The position numbers were made by a program, and so were the translations under genes. Positions 1 through 7,715 of a DNA stretch of 35,510 nt are shown here, one piece after another. The notes under the pieces were generated by a model. It did not search any database, was not told the DNA's origin, and saw nothing but the letters and a program-made list of their open reading frames with translations. The first letter of the stretch is position 1, and each line of letters opens with the position of its first letter. This DNA is from Candidatus Cryptobacteroides intestinigallinarum (lineage in GTDB: Bacteria; Bacteroidota; Bacteroidia; Bacteroidales; UBA932): the NCBI GenBank assembly GCA_017694785.1, contig JADIMK010000013.1:1-35510 (forward strand), given 5' to 3'.

Positions 1-245
1 CCCTTGTCGTGGGTCAGCAGTTCCAATGCTGCAAGCACTTCTTCGTCCACACCTTTGCTACGGAGGTCATCAATCGTCAAATCCGAGTCCTCGATGACAT
101 CGTGCAGGAAACCTGCCTTGATTTCGGCATCGTTGCTACCCATAAGTCCTACTGCAATTGGATGCAGAATAGCAGGTTTGCCGTCCAAGTCCTTTTGCCC
201 TTTGTGCGCATCAAGCGCAATCTGCAATGTTTCTTCTATCGTCAT
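1..245 (-). CDS. HD-domain phosphohydrolase, RelA/SpoT-type N-terminal part (truncated by window edge)
   Basis: Only the first 81 codons lie in the window; the gene runs off the left edge. The visible part has the order of conserved residues of the (p)ppGpp hydrolase HD domain: AHKGQ at 13-17, HP at 28-29 and the metal-binding LHDVIEDSD block with H48-D49 and E52-D53. Known members hydrolyse (p)ppGpp or related phosphorylated compounds. Whether this is a full RelA/SpoT protein or a stand-alone small HD hydrolase cannot be told from the fragment. The ATG at 245 lies 14 bases after the stop of the small upstream gene, so the two are probably co-transcribed. Confidence 0.8.
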   Translation of the reverse strand, partial: MTIEETLQIALDAHKGQKDLDGKPAILHPIAVGLMGSNDAEIKAGFLHDVIEDSDLTIDDLRSKGVDEEVLAALELLTHDK

Positions 246-259
246 ATTTTCTGTTTGAA

Positions 260-583
260 TTAACCGCAATAGATATTGTATTTCAGATGATTGTCATAGA
301 CAAACGCCGAAAACCTGCCGAACGCATCAGATGTGCTGTAGTCCCGTTTCAACACAGCAATGAGTTCCCGGTCAGTTTTGACTCCTACTGCAGATCTTAA
401 CTGTTCTACTGGCAGATTGGATATTAATCGTTCATATTCGGAGTCCCCGAACATTTCATCACACAACGGCCCGATGTCCTGCTGCTCGAATGTGACAAGT
501 CCGTCTTTAATTTCAACCCAGATACTTCTTGCCGCATTGGGGTTGTTGTCCTCATAGAGAGTCGCTGATAAAGTCTTTTGCAT
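260..583 (-). CDS. Hypothetical protein, 107 aa
   Basis: I do not recognise this family. It is a soluble acidic protein with no signal peptide or membrane segment and only two cysteines. I chose the ATG at 583 because GGAG sits 7 bases upstream and a -7 promoter box (602-609) lies just before it. The longer frame from 604 would start with TTG and overlap that box. It is the first gene of a two-gene unit with the HD-domain protein (14-base gap), so it may work with or be regulated together with that protein; that is inference from position only. Base composition here looks somewhat lower in GC than in the genes further right. Confidence 0.6.
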   Translation of the reverse strand: MQKTLSATLYEDNNPNAARSIWVEIKDGLVTFEQQDIGPLCDEMFGDSEYERLISNLPVEQLRSAVGVKTDRELIAVLKRDYSTSDAFGRFSAFVYDNHLKYNIYCG

Positions 584-601
584 AGTACTCCAATTGTCAA
601 A

Positions 602-609
602 CAAAATTA
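602..609 (-). promoter_or_regulatory. -7 promoter box of the hypothetical/HD-domain unit
   Basis: Read on the minus strand this is TAATTTTG, an exact match to the Bacteroidota -7 consensus TAnnTTTG. It would start a transcript about 15 bases before the ATG at 583. No clear TTTG -33 element is found 19-21 bases upstream, so the call rests on one box and its position. Confidence 0.45.
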
Positions 610-914
610 CACAGAGACCGGTGCCGTTGTATTACAGCTGTGAAAAAATTCTATCTGCCGACGGAGATATAACTTTCTTAGGTCTTCTTTTTCGGTCTCT
701 AACGCAAAGTAAATTCATGATTGTACCAGAATGATGCACAAGCTGCAAAATTTCCGGAATTAGTAAAAAATATGGATATGGCCACTGCACACGTCTGAAG
801 TCAGGTGAACAATATAACCATTATTTTGAATTTTTGTCGATTTGGCACGGGAATAGATGCCAAGGAACATAACGGACACTGATATTGAAAGCACACATTT
901 AAAAACATAATACC
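610..914. other. Divergent intergenic region without a gene
   Basis: About 300 bases between a minus-strand unit and the plus-strand cysteine synthase gene. It is AT-rich with short A and T runs. I found only one-mismatch versions of TAnnTTTG on the plus strand (for example TTATTTTG near 821-828), so the promoter of the cysteine synthase gene is not clearly placed. No tRNA, terminator-grade hairpin or riboswitch-like structure was seen. Confidence 0.5.
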
Positions 915-1820
915 ATGATCTGCGAAAACATACTTGACGCTATCGGGAACACGCCAATGGTGAAGATCAACAGGCTCTGTAAAGTCCCTGGCGTATCGAT
1001 ATATGCAAAAGCAGAGGGCTTCAACCCCACAGGAAGCATAAAGGACAGGATTGCTCTGAAAATGGTCGAGGCAGCTGAAGCCAGCGGGCAGCTTTACCAT
1101 GGCAAGACGATTATCGAGCCTACCTCCGGAAATACCGGCATAGGTCTGGCAATAGTCGGGATTGTCAAAGGATATCCTGTCGAGATCGTGATGAGCAGCG
1201 CAGTCTCAATAGAACGGCGCAAGATCATCCGCTCGTACGGAGCCAAGGTCATCCTTACACCAGCTGATGAAGGGACAGACGGAGCAATCCGCCTTGCCAC
1301 CAGGATGGTGAAGGAAAATCCTGAAAAATACTATATGCCTGACCAGTTCTCCAATGCCTGCAATTACCAGGCTCATTATGAAAGCACAGCACTGGAGATC
1401 TGGCAGCAGATGAACGGCAAGATAGACTGCCTTGTCTGCGCTCTCGGCACTTCTGGCACTATAATGGGCCTGTCCAAATTCCTCAGGATGATGAAACCTG
1501 ACATAAAGGTCGTGTGTGCACAACCTGTCAGAGGACATTATATCCAGGGTCTCAAGAATATGGAAGAAGCCATTGTACCTGGAATATACGACCCTTCCAA
1601 GATAGACGTGCAGGAGATGATCGACAGCGAGGAAGCCATCAGCATGGCAAGAAGGATCATCGCCGAGGAAGGTATCTTTGCCGGGATGAGCAGCGGAGCC
1701 GCTATGCTGGCCGCACTCAGGACCGCCGAGAAGATAGGACACGGAAATATCGTGGTCGTGTTCCCGGACAGGGCCGAGAAATACCTCAGCACATCAATGT
1801 TCGACGAGTTCTCGGACTGA
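915..1820 (+). CDS. cysM: PLP-dependent cysteine synthase, CysM-type
   Basis: Makes L-cysteine from O-acetylserine and sulfide (or thiosulfate, for CysM) in the cytoplasm. The fold-type II PLP signature NPTGSIKDR is at 37-45, with K43 the Schiff-base lysine. TSGNTG at 70-75 holds the asparagine that contacts PLP, and GTSGT further on is the phosphate-binding loop. The length of 301 aa is close to E. coli CysM (303). The GTSGTI loop and the PDRAEKYLST C-terminal stretch resemble CysM (GTTGTI, CDRGDRYLST) more than CysK. A related beta-replacing enzyme such as cystathionine beta-synthase is possible but less likely. It stands alone; the next gene has its own promoter box. Confidence 0.88.
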   Translation: MICENILDAIGNTPMVKINRLCKVPGVSIYAKAEGFNPTGSIKDRIALKMVEAAEASGQLYHGKTIIEPTSGNTGIGLAIVGIVKGYPVEIVMSSAVSIERRKIIRSYGAKVILTPADEGTDGAIRLATRMVKENPEKYYMPDQFSNACNYQAHYESTALEIWQQMNGKIDCLVCALGTSGTIMGLSKFLRMMKPDIKVVCAQPVRGHYIQGLKNMEEAIVPGIYDPSKIDVQEMIDSEEAISMARRIIAEEGIFAGMSSGAAMLAALRTAEKIGHGNIVVVFPDRAEKYLSTSMFDEFSD

Positions 1821-1867
1821 TTGATGTTTTTCTGTCAGTGAAGCCTACAAGGTGCGTCAAAAACACC

Positions 1868-1875
1868 TAAATTTG
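1868..1875 (+). promoter_or_regulatory. -7 promoter box of the lipoprotein-fkp operon
   Basis: TAAATTTG matches TAnnTTTG exactly. Its position would put the transcript start about 35 bases before the ATG at 1914, in front of the four-gene run ending at 7444. A -33 TTTG is not evident at 19-21 bases. Confidence 0.5.
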
Positions 1876-1913
1876 CAGTCTCAGTAAAATTGTAGTCTGA
1901 CAGAACAAATATC

Positions 1914-2309
1914 ATGATTAATCACATCTGTAAAGTATCCGCGGTACTCGCTGCCGCAGTCGCAGCAATTGCAATAAGCGGATGCAGCATGTTCATCAAC
2001 ACAAGGAAAGCTCTTTCGTCAATCCAGCCAGGGATGACAAAGGAACAGGTGACCGCTCTTCTCGGCAAGCCTGACCTCAGAAGATTCGACAACAGGCATG
2101 AAGAATGGGAATACAGGTCATACGACAGCAGCACGACCTATACCATGATAACAGTGAAATTCACTGAGGGTACAGTATCTGGCCTGGATTCCCGCATGAT
2201 AGACAGGCCAAAAGCCCCGCACATGCCTGGAGAAAAGCCTGGAAACGATCCGCATGGACATGGTCCTGATGGACACGGACCTCAAGGACACGGACCAGAA
2301 AAGCATTGA
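1914..2309 (+). CDS. BamE/SmpA-like lipoprotein with His-rich tail
   Basis: A 131-aa exported lipoprotein. The N-terminus is a signal peptide ending in a lipobox (ISGC, with C24 the lipidated cysteine). The segment at about 38-53, GMTKEQVTALLGKPD, is the hallmark helix-turn of the SmpA/OmlA/BamE fold, followed by a WEYRSYD beta stretch as in that family. BamE proper is an accessory of the outer-membrane BAM machine, but the fold also occurs in many unrelated small lipoproteins, so I do not assign a Bam role. The C-terminus is low-complexity, Pro/Gly/His-rich, with GHGP repeated three times and a final KH; such tails often bind metal ions (inference). Fkp starts 32 bases downstream on the same strand. 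Confidence 0.75.
   Translation: MINHICKVSAVLAAAVAAIAISGCSMFINTRKALSSIQPGMTKEQVTALLGKPDLRRFDNRHEEWEYRSYDSSTTYTMITVKFTEGTVSGLDSRMIDRPKAPHMPGEKPGNDPHGHGPDGHGPQGHGPEKH
2256..2300 (+). repeat. Three tandem 15-bp coding repeats
   Basis: Three 15-base units (2256-2270, 2271-2285, 2286-2300) of the form GGACAyGGwCCnvAn encode GHGPD, GHGPQ and GHGPE at the end of the lipoprotein. The units differ mainly at wobble positions and in the last codon, so the duplication is not very recent. Confidence 0.85.
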
Positions 2310-2341
2310 CATACCGGACAAACCTGATATAAGCTCTGAAC

Positions 2342-5266
2342 ATGAAGAAATTACTCTCCCTTCCGCCGAATCTTACCGGCTGTTTCCATGACCTGACTGG
2401 CCATGATGTCTCTGAATGGTACTGCACTTCCGACCCGGTAGGAGCAAGACTTGGATCAGGCGGAGGCACAGCCTGGCTGCTTGAATCCTGCAGGATACAT
2501 GAAGAATCGGGAAGCGGAGCAGGCTGCCACAGATGGACTTCAGCCACAGCTGCATGGCTCGGGAAGGAAAAGAGGATACTCCTTCATGCGGGTGGACAGG
2601 GGCGCAGGGTCCCGGCATACGCTCCTTCAGGCAAGATCCTGACCCCTGTGCCGGTCTTCAGGTGGGAAAGAGGTCAGAAGCTTTCACAGGATCTTCTCTC
2701 CCTGCAGCTTCCTCTGTATGAGAAGATCATGGCCAAGGCACCGGAATCCCTGCACACTCTGATCGCCAGCGGAGATGTCTACATAAGGAGCAGAGAGCCG
2801 CTTCAGGAAATCCCTGAGGCGGATGTAGTTTGCTACGGACTATGGGCAGACCCTTCCCTTGCCACCAGACACGGGGTGTTCGTGACCGAAAGGAAGACCC
2901 CGGACCGGCTTGCATTCATGCTGCAGAAGCCTTCACTCGAAGAGCTGGCCTCCTTGTCTTCCGACCACTTCTTCATGATGGACATAGGGATATGGCTTCT
3001 CAGCGACAAGGCCGTCAAGCTACTCTGGGAGCATTCAATGACCAATGGCGAAACTGGCAGGACAGAAGGATTCAGGGAATATGACCTGTATTCGGAGTTC
3101 GGCCCGGCTCTGGGCGACACGCCTCAGATAAAGGACAAAGATATAAATGCTCTTACAGTAGCGATACTGCCTCTGCCGGGAGGGGAATTCTACCACTACG
3201 GCACATCAAGGGAGATCATAACCTCCTCTCTCGCCGTCCAGAACCTCGTCAACGACCAGAGGCACATCATGCAGCATACAATAAAGCCGCATCCGGCAAT
3301 GTTCATCCAGAATGCCGTAGTCCACACCCATCTGTCTCCGGACAATGCAATGCTCTGGATAGAAAACAGCTTCATCGGCCCACGGTGGAACCTCAGCCAG
3401 CGGCACCTTATCACAGGCGTACCGGAAAACGACTGGCTCATCACCCTGCCGGAAGGAGTCTGCATTGATGTCGTCCCTTACGGCAAAAGCACAGATTCCG
3501 GAGATTGCGGGAAAAATTATCTTGCGGCAAGGCCATACGGCTTTGACGACCCGTTCAAAGGCGCCTCCGATGATCCGAAGACCCTTTTCATGGGAAGGCC
3601 GTTCAAGGAATGGGCTGCCGAAAGGAGCATAAGTATGCCTGAATTCAAGGACATTCAGAATGCCAGGATATTCCCTCTATGCCAGAATACTGAAGAGATC
3701 GGGAAAGTTCTCCGCTGGATGATATCTGACCCTTCGCTGAATGAAGGCCGTGCAATCTGGGAAAATGCAGAAAAGGTATCTGCAAACATGATTTCTGACA
3801 ATGCCGACCTCAGGAGACTCTTTGCCCAGAGAAAGGCATTCAGGGCGCAGGACTGGCCTCTGCTGGCCTCCAACTGGAGCAAAAGCATCTTCTATCAGCT
3901 TGATCTTGAAGATGCAGCTGAAGAATATGCCGCAGAAAACCTGCCTCTGCCTGAAAGCCTTCCTGACACAGCTCCTCTGATGATGAAGATACAGGACAGC
4001 ATGTTCCGCTCAAGGGTCCTTTCACTGAAATCAGGAGATACAGACAGATCCTGTGAAAAAAGCCTGGAGATGCAGAAACGCTCTTTCAGTCTTCTTCGTG
4101 ACGGACTTGTCGGGACAATAGCTGCCCGCAGACAGTCTCCTCACCTGAACGTCTACCCTGACCAGATAGTATGGGGCAGGAGCCCTGTCAGAATCGATCT
4201 CGCAGGCGGATGGACCGATACTCCCCCTTACTGCATATATGCAGGAGGAAATGTTGTGAACATAGCCATCGAGCTCAACGGACAGCCGCCGCTTCAGGTG
4301 TACGTCAAGCCTGCAAAGGAAAACCATATAATACTCAGGTCCATCGACCTTGGAGCCATGGAGGTGGTCTCAGACTGGGAAAGCCTCAGGGACTTCAACA
4401 AGGTCGGGTCTCCTTTCTCCATACCTAAGGCTGCACTGGCGCTCTCCGGCTTCCTTCCTGAATTCTCGGCAGGACATTTCAGTTCCCTCGAAGAACAGCT
4501 CAAAGACTTCGGGTGCGGCATTGAAGTGACCCTTCTTGCAGCCATCCCGGCAGGCTCAGGGCTGGGCACAAGCTCGATCCTTGCAGCTACAGTCCTCGGA
4601 GCTCTGTCCGACTTCTGCGCCCTCGCATGGGACAAGAGCGAGATAGGCTACAGAACTCTCATACTGGAGCAGCTTCTCACCACAGGAGGAGGATGGCAGG
4701 ACCAGTACGGAGGAATCCTGCACGGAGCAAAGCTTCTGCAGACTGCAGCAAGCATGAGCCAGATACCATCGGTACGCTGGCTTCCGGAATACATCTTCAA
4801 CCAGCCTGAATACAAGGCCTGCCACCTGCTGTACTACACAGGAATCACAAGGACAGCCAAAGGAATTCTGGCCGAGATCGTACGCAAGATGTTCCTCAAC
4901 AGCGGACCGCATCTCCATCTTCTTTCCGAGATGAAGACTCATGCCCTGGACATGTTCGATGTCATACAGAAAGGCGACTTCAGCCAGTACGGGAGCCTCG
5001 TGAAGGAAAGCTGGGAGCAGAACAAGGCTCTCGACTCTGGCACGAATCCCCCGGCCGTAGAAGAGCTTATATCCAGGATAGACGACCTCACTTCCGGTTA
5101 CAAGCTGCCCGGAGCAGGCGGGGGCGGATATCTCTACATGGTAGCCAAGGACCCGGAAGCTGCAGGAAGGATAAGACGAATACTCACGGACAGCCCGCTC
5201 AACGCAAAGGCAAGGTTCGTAGAGATGAGCCTTTCGGACAAGGGCCTTCAGATAAGCCGTTCATAA
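2342..5266 (+). CDS. fkp: Bifunctional L-fucokinase / fucose-1-phosphate guanylyltransferase
   Basis: Converts free L-fucose to fucose-1-phosphate (ATP) and then to GDP-L-fucose (GTP), the donor for fucosylating capsular polysaccharides and surface glycoproteins; this salvage enzyme is well known from Bacteroides. At 974 aa it is close to B. fragilis Fkp (949). The N-terminal half is the pyrophosphorylase-type domain with the nucleotide loop LGSGGGT at 37-43. The C-terminal third is a GHMP kinase: VRIDLAGGWTD at 616-626 for sugar binding, PAGSGLGTSS at 736-745 for the ATP phosphate loop, and GAGGGG at 924-929. No frameshift or missing core motif is seen. It is followed after 7 bases by an MFS transporter in the same operon. 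Confidence 0.95.
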   Translation: MKKLLSLPPNLTGCFHDLTGHDVSEWYCTSDPVGARLGSGGGTAWLLESCRIHEESGSGAGCHRWTSATAAWLGKEKRILLHAGGQGRRVPAYAPSGKILTPVPVFRWERGQKLSQDLLSLQLPLYEKIMAKAPESLHTLIASGDVYIRSREPLQEIPEADVVCYGLWADPSLATRHGVFVTERKTPDRLAFMLQKPSLEELASLSSDHFFMMDIGIWLLSDKAVKLLWEHSMTNGETGRTEGFREYDLYSEFGPALGDTPQIKDKDINALTVAILPLPGGEFYHYGTSREIITSSLAVQNLVNDQRHIMQHTIKPHPAMFIQNAVVHTHLSPDNAMLWIENSFIGPRWNLSQRHLITGVPENDWLITLPEGVCIDVVPYGKSTDSGDCGKNYLAARPYGFDDPFKGASDDPKTLFMGRPFKEWAAERSISMPEFKDIQNARIFPLCQNTEEIGKVLRWMISDPSLNEGRAIWENAEKVSANMISDNADLRRLFAQRKAFRAQDWPLLASNWSKSIFYQLDLEDAAEEYAAENLPLPESLPDTAPLMMKIQDSMFRSRVLSLKSGDTDRSCEKSLEMQKRSFSLLRDGLVGTIAARRQSPHLNVYPDQIVWGRSPVRIDLAGGWTDTPPYCIYAGGNVVNIAIELNGQPPLQVYVKPAKENHIILRSIDLGAMEVVSDWESLRDFNKVGSPFSIPKAALALSGFLPEFSAGHFSSLEEQLKDFGCGIEVTLLAAIPAGSGLGTSSILAATVLGALSDFCALAWDKSEIGYRTLILEQLLTTGGGWQDQYGGILHGAKLLQTAASMSQIPSVRWLPEYIFNQPEYKACHLLYYTGITRTAKGILAEIVRKMFLNSGPHLHLLSEMKTHALDMFDVIQKGDFSQYGSLVKESWEQNKALDSGTNPPAVEELISRIDDLTSGYKLPGAGGGGYLYMVAKDPEAAGRIRRILTDSPLNAKARFVEMSLSDKGLQISRS

Positions 5267-5273
5267 GGTCGAT

Positions 5274-6500
5274 ATGAGAAAGACAAGGGAGATAAAGCTT
5301 GTTCCGGACGGAGGGATTCCGGCTCATCTGCTTCTGCTGATGGCGATAGTCAGCGGATTCACTGTAGCCAATCTCTACTACAGCCAGCCGCTGCTGGAAG
5401 ACATCAGGACGGTCTTCGGCGTCTCCGATGTCACAGCCAATTTCATCACAGTCATCACCCAGACCGGCTATGCCCTCGGACTGCTGTTCATTGTCCCGAT
5501 GGCCGACATGTATCCCAGGAGGAAAATCGTAGCGGCAAGCATGCTCACCGCGATGGCAATGGCTCTTGCGATAGCATCTGCTCCAGCAATATCTGTGATA
5601 CTGGCAGTATCTCTTCTGCTGGGCATGAGCTCCGTGATCCCGCAGATATTCATACCTATAGCCGGACTCTACTCGCCTCCTGAGCACAAGGCCAGGAACA
5701 TGGGGTATGTTTCTTCCGGACTTCTCACAGGAATACTCTCAGCAAGGGTTATCAGCGGATACATAGGCGACTGGCTGGGCTGGAGGGCGATGTTCTGCAT
5801 AGCCGCAGCCCTCATGGTCATCTGTCTGGTCCTCACGCTAAGGTCATTGCCTGACATGAAGCCTACTTTCTACGGCCGCTACCCGGACCTGATGAAGAGC
5901 GTGTGGGATATCTTCCGCACCCATCCGCGCATGAGAATGTATTCCCTCAGGGCAGCCTGCAGCTTCGGATGCATGATGTCCATCTGGTCATGCATGGCCT
6001 TCTATCTTGCAGGCTCTCCATTCTATGCAGGGAGCGACAAGGTCGGCCTTCTGGGACTCTGCGGTGCCGTCGGGGCAGTCGCCGCCGGGGGCATAGGAAA
6101 GTTCGTGCCACGCTTCGGAGCACTCAAGATGTCTTTTGCAGGAGCCTTGCTGCAGATTGCAGCCTGGGCCACAGCATTTTTCCTCGGAACATCGTACTTC
6201 GGACTTATAGCAGCGATCATAATGCTCGACCTTGGGGCACAGTGCCAGCAGCTCAGCAACCAGGCAGCCTGTCTGGGCTCTGTCCCTGATGCCGCGAGCA
6301 GAGCCAACACAATCTTCATGACCTCCCTCTTCCTCGGCGGCGGTGCCGGGACCCTTATTTCAGGGATGGCATGGAACCATCTGGGATGGGCCGGTGTCTG
6401 CCTCACTGGAACAGCCTTTGCATGCGCCTCCGTCTGCATCTCTCTCTATGAGCAGATGCATAATGGCAGACCAAGCAGCATATCTCCAGATAAACAATAA
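5274..6500 (+). CDS. MFS transporter, 12 TM, AraJ/drug-efflux-like group
   Basis: A 408-aa polytopic protein with about 12 hydrophobic segments. The ANLYYSQPLL sequence after the first segment is shared by a group of sugar- or drug-efflux-type major facilitator proteins, and DMYPRRK after the second segment matches MFS motif A. The substrate cannot be read from sequence. The tight coupling to fkp (7-base gap) suggests a link to sugar or nucleotide-sugar metabolism, but the sequence does not resemble the fucose permease FucP, so I do not call it a fucose importer. Confidence 0.85.
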   Translation: MRKTREIKLVPDGGIPAHLLLLMAIVSGFTVANLYYSQPLLEDIRTVFGVSDVTANFITVITQTGYALGLLFIVPMADMYPRRKIVAASMLTAMAMALAIASAPAISVILAVSLLLGMSSVIPQIFIPIAGLYSPPEHKARNMGYVSSGLLTGILSARVISGYIGDWLGWRAMFCIAAALMVICLVLTLRSLPDMKPTFYGRYPDLMKSVWDIFRTHPRMRMYSLRAACSFGCMMSIWSCMAFYLAGSPFYAGSDKVGLLGLCGAVGAVAAGGIGKFVPRFGALKMSFAGALLQIAAWATAFFLGTSYFGLIAAIIMLDLGAQCQQLSNQAACLGSVPDAASRANTIFMTSLFLGGGAGTLISGMAWNHLGWAGVCLTGTAFACASVCISLYEQMHNGRPSSISPDKQ

Positions 6501-6556
6501 TCAGATGACAGCGCCGTTTATAAATAGAAGCCTGGACCAGGACACAGCAGGAGATA

Positions 6557-7444
6557 ATGGAAACACTTGATATGACAGACAATACAGACATATTCCCGGC
6601 AATGGAAACATCAGAGCACAGGACAATGGAAAACCTCGGCCCCAAGATAATAATGCTAGGCACAGGAAGTGCCGCAGTAACAAGATGCTACAATACATGT
6701 TTTCTTCTTCTGGACAGAGGAGAAGCCCTTCTTGTGGATGCAGGAGGCGGCAACGGGATTCTTCCGCGGCTTGAACAGGCCGGACACCCGGCTTCAGGCA
6801 TACGCAACATGTTCCTGACCCATGCACATACGGACCACATCCTGGGAGCAGTATGGGTGACAAGGATAGTGATGCAGGAGATGCTGAAGGGCCGCTATGA
6901 AGGCTCTTTCAACATCTTCGGACACGACAAGTCCCTCATGGTCCTCTCGACGATATGCAGGATGACCCTGCAGAAGAAATATTCCGACCTCATAGGAGAG
7001 AAAGTCCTCCTTCATGAGGTCCATGACGGGGAGATAGTCAGCGCAGGAAATTTCCGTCTGGAATGCTTCGACATCCTTTCCACAAAGGAGAAACAGTTCG
7101 GATTCAGGACGGTGCTCTCAGACGGGCAGTCTCTGGTCTGCCTCGGGGACGAGCCATTCAACCCGGCCGACAGGAAATATGCCGAAAGCGCAGACTGGAT
7201 GATGTGCGAGGCCTTCTGCCTCTATGCCGACAGGGACAGATTCAAACCCTATGAGAAGAACCACAGCACAGCCCTTGATGCAGGTCGTCTTGCACAGGAA
7301 CTAAATGTCAGGAACCTTGTGCTCTACCACACAGAAGACACGGCTCTGGAGCAGCGCAAGAGCAGATACACTGAAGAGGCAGCGAAATGTTTCTCAGGCC
7401 GGATCTTCGTCCCTGACGACCTTGAGACCATAGACCTCGGATAA
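6557..7444 (+). CDS. Metallo-beta-lactamase-fold hydrolase, RNase Z-like
   Basis: A 295-aa cytoplasmic protein. LGTGSA at 34-39 begins the fold and THAHTDH at 88-94 is the zinc-binding HxHxDH motif (H89, H91, D93, H94). A DEP acidic site and a LYHTED late histidine provide the remaining ligands. This arrangement is that of RNase Z and related phosphodiesterases, but the usual long exosite arm of RNase Z is not obvious, so the substrate is unknown. The ATG at 6557 is preceded by AGGAG at suitable spacing, which favours it over later ATGs. It lies 56 bases after the MFS gene and probably ends the operon. Confidence 0.8.
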   Translation: METLDMTDNTDIFPAMETSEHRTMENLGPKIIMLGTGSAAVTRCYNTCFLLLDRGEALLVDAGGGNGILPRLEQAGHPASGIRNMFLTHAHTDHILGAVWVTRIVMQEMLKGRYEGSFNIFGHDKSLMVLSTICRMTLQKKYSDLIGEKVLLHEVHDGEIVSAGNFRLECFDILSTKEKQFGFRTVLSDGQSLVCLGDEPFNPADRKYAESADWMMCEAFCLYADRDRFKPYEKNHSTALDAGRLAQELNVRNLVLYHTEDTALEQRKSRYTEEAAKCFSGRIFVPDDLETIDLG

Positions 7445-7451
7445 AGAAAGA

Positions 7452-7471
7452 GGGTATAATTGGGTATAATT
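7452..7471 (+). repeat. Tandem 10-bp repeat GGGTATAATT x2
   Basis: Two perfect adjacent copies in the gap between the hydrolase gene and tRNA-Pro. No function can be assigned. The embedded TATAAT is not the promoter type used elsewhere in this window. Confidence 0.8.
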
Positions 7472-7503
7472 GACATTTTGGGTTGGCTCAGTCTTCATGC
7501 GCA

Positions 7504-7541
7504 TAAAAAGAAAAGCAAACATCCGAAGGACATTTGCTTTT
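7504..7541 (-). terminator. Rho-independent terminator of tRNA-Pro
   Basis: The hairpin 7511-7541 pairs AAAAGCAAA with TTTGCTTTT (9 bp), has a small CA/CA internal loop, then TCC/GGA with a GAA loop. Read on the minus strand it is followed by CTTTTTA (7504-7510), the T tract of an intrinsic terminator, right behind the tRNA. In the plus direction there is no comparable T tract. Confidence 0.75.
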
Positions 7542-7548
7542 GAAGAAG

Positions 7549-7622
7549 TCGGGGTACTGTGACTCGAACACAGGACCCTCTGGTCCCAAACCAGATGCGC
7601 TAGCCAACTGCGCCACACCCCG
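7549..7622 (-). tRNA. tRNA-Pro (anticodon TGG)
   Basis: The 74-nt cloverleaf can be folded by hand. The acceptor CGGGGTG pairs with TACCCCG (the last pair is G-T), with discriminator A. The D arm is GCGC...GCGC, the anticodon stem is TCTGG/CCAGA with loop TTTGGGA (anticodon TGG), and the T stem is CTGTG/CACAG with loop TTCGAGT. CCA is not encoded (CTT follows), so it must be added after transcription. It has its own promoter and terminator on the minus strand. Confidence 0.96.
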
Positions 7623-7640
7623 ATTGTTTGAATTGGACTG

Positions 7641-7671
7641 CAAAGATACATCTTATTTCCGATTATGCAAA
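7641..7671 (-). promoter_or_regulatory. Promoter of tRNA-Pro
   Basis: On the minus strand TTTG (7668-7671), a 19-base spacer and TATCTTTG (7641-7648) give an exact match to the Bacteroidota -33/-7 promoter. The start would fall roughly 13-16 bases before the mature tRNA 5' end at 7622. Confidence 0.8.
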
Positions 7672-7692
7672 ATTTTATCGGATTTTTTTAAC

Positions 7693-7700
7693 TACCTTTG
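7693..7700 (+). promoter_or_regulatory. -7 promoter box of lolD-trmN6
   Basis: TACCTTTG matches TAnnTTTG. It covers the in-frame TTG at 7698, which argues that translation starts at the ATG at 7716 and that the leader is only about 10-13 bases. No clean -33 TTTG is seen. Confidence 0.5.
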
Positions 7701-7715
7701 GCAAAACATCCGGAA

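Noticed and set aside
5274..6500. MFS gene as the fucose permease FucP
   Set aside because: Its ANLYYSQPLL and motif A context fit the efflux-type group, and FucP-specific features were not found; position beside fkp alone is not enough.
7452..7471. TATAAT within the 10-bp repeat as a sigma-70 -10 box
   Set aside because: All other promoters here follow TAnnTTTG, and no gene follows at a suitable distance on the plus strand.
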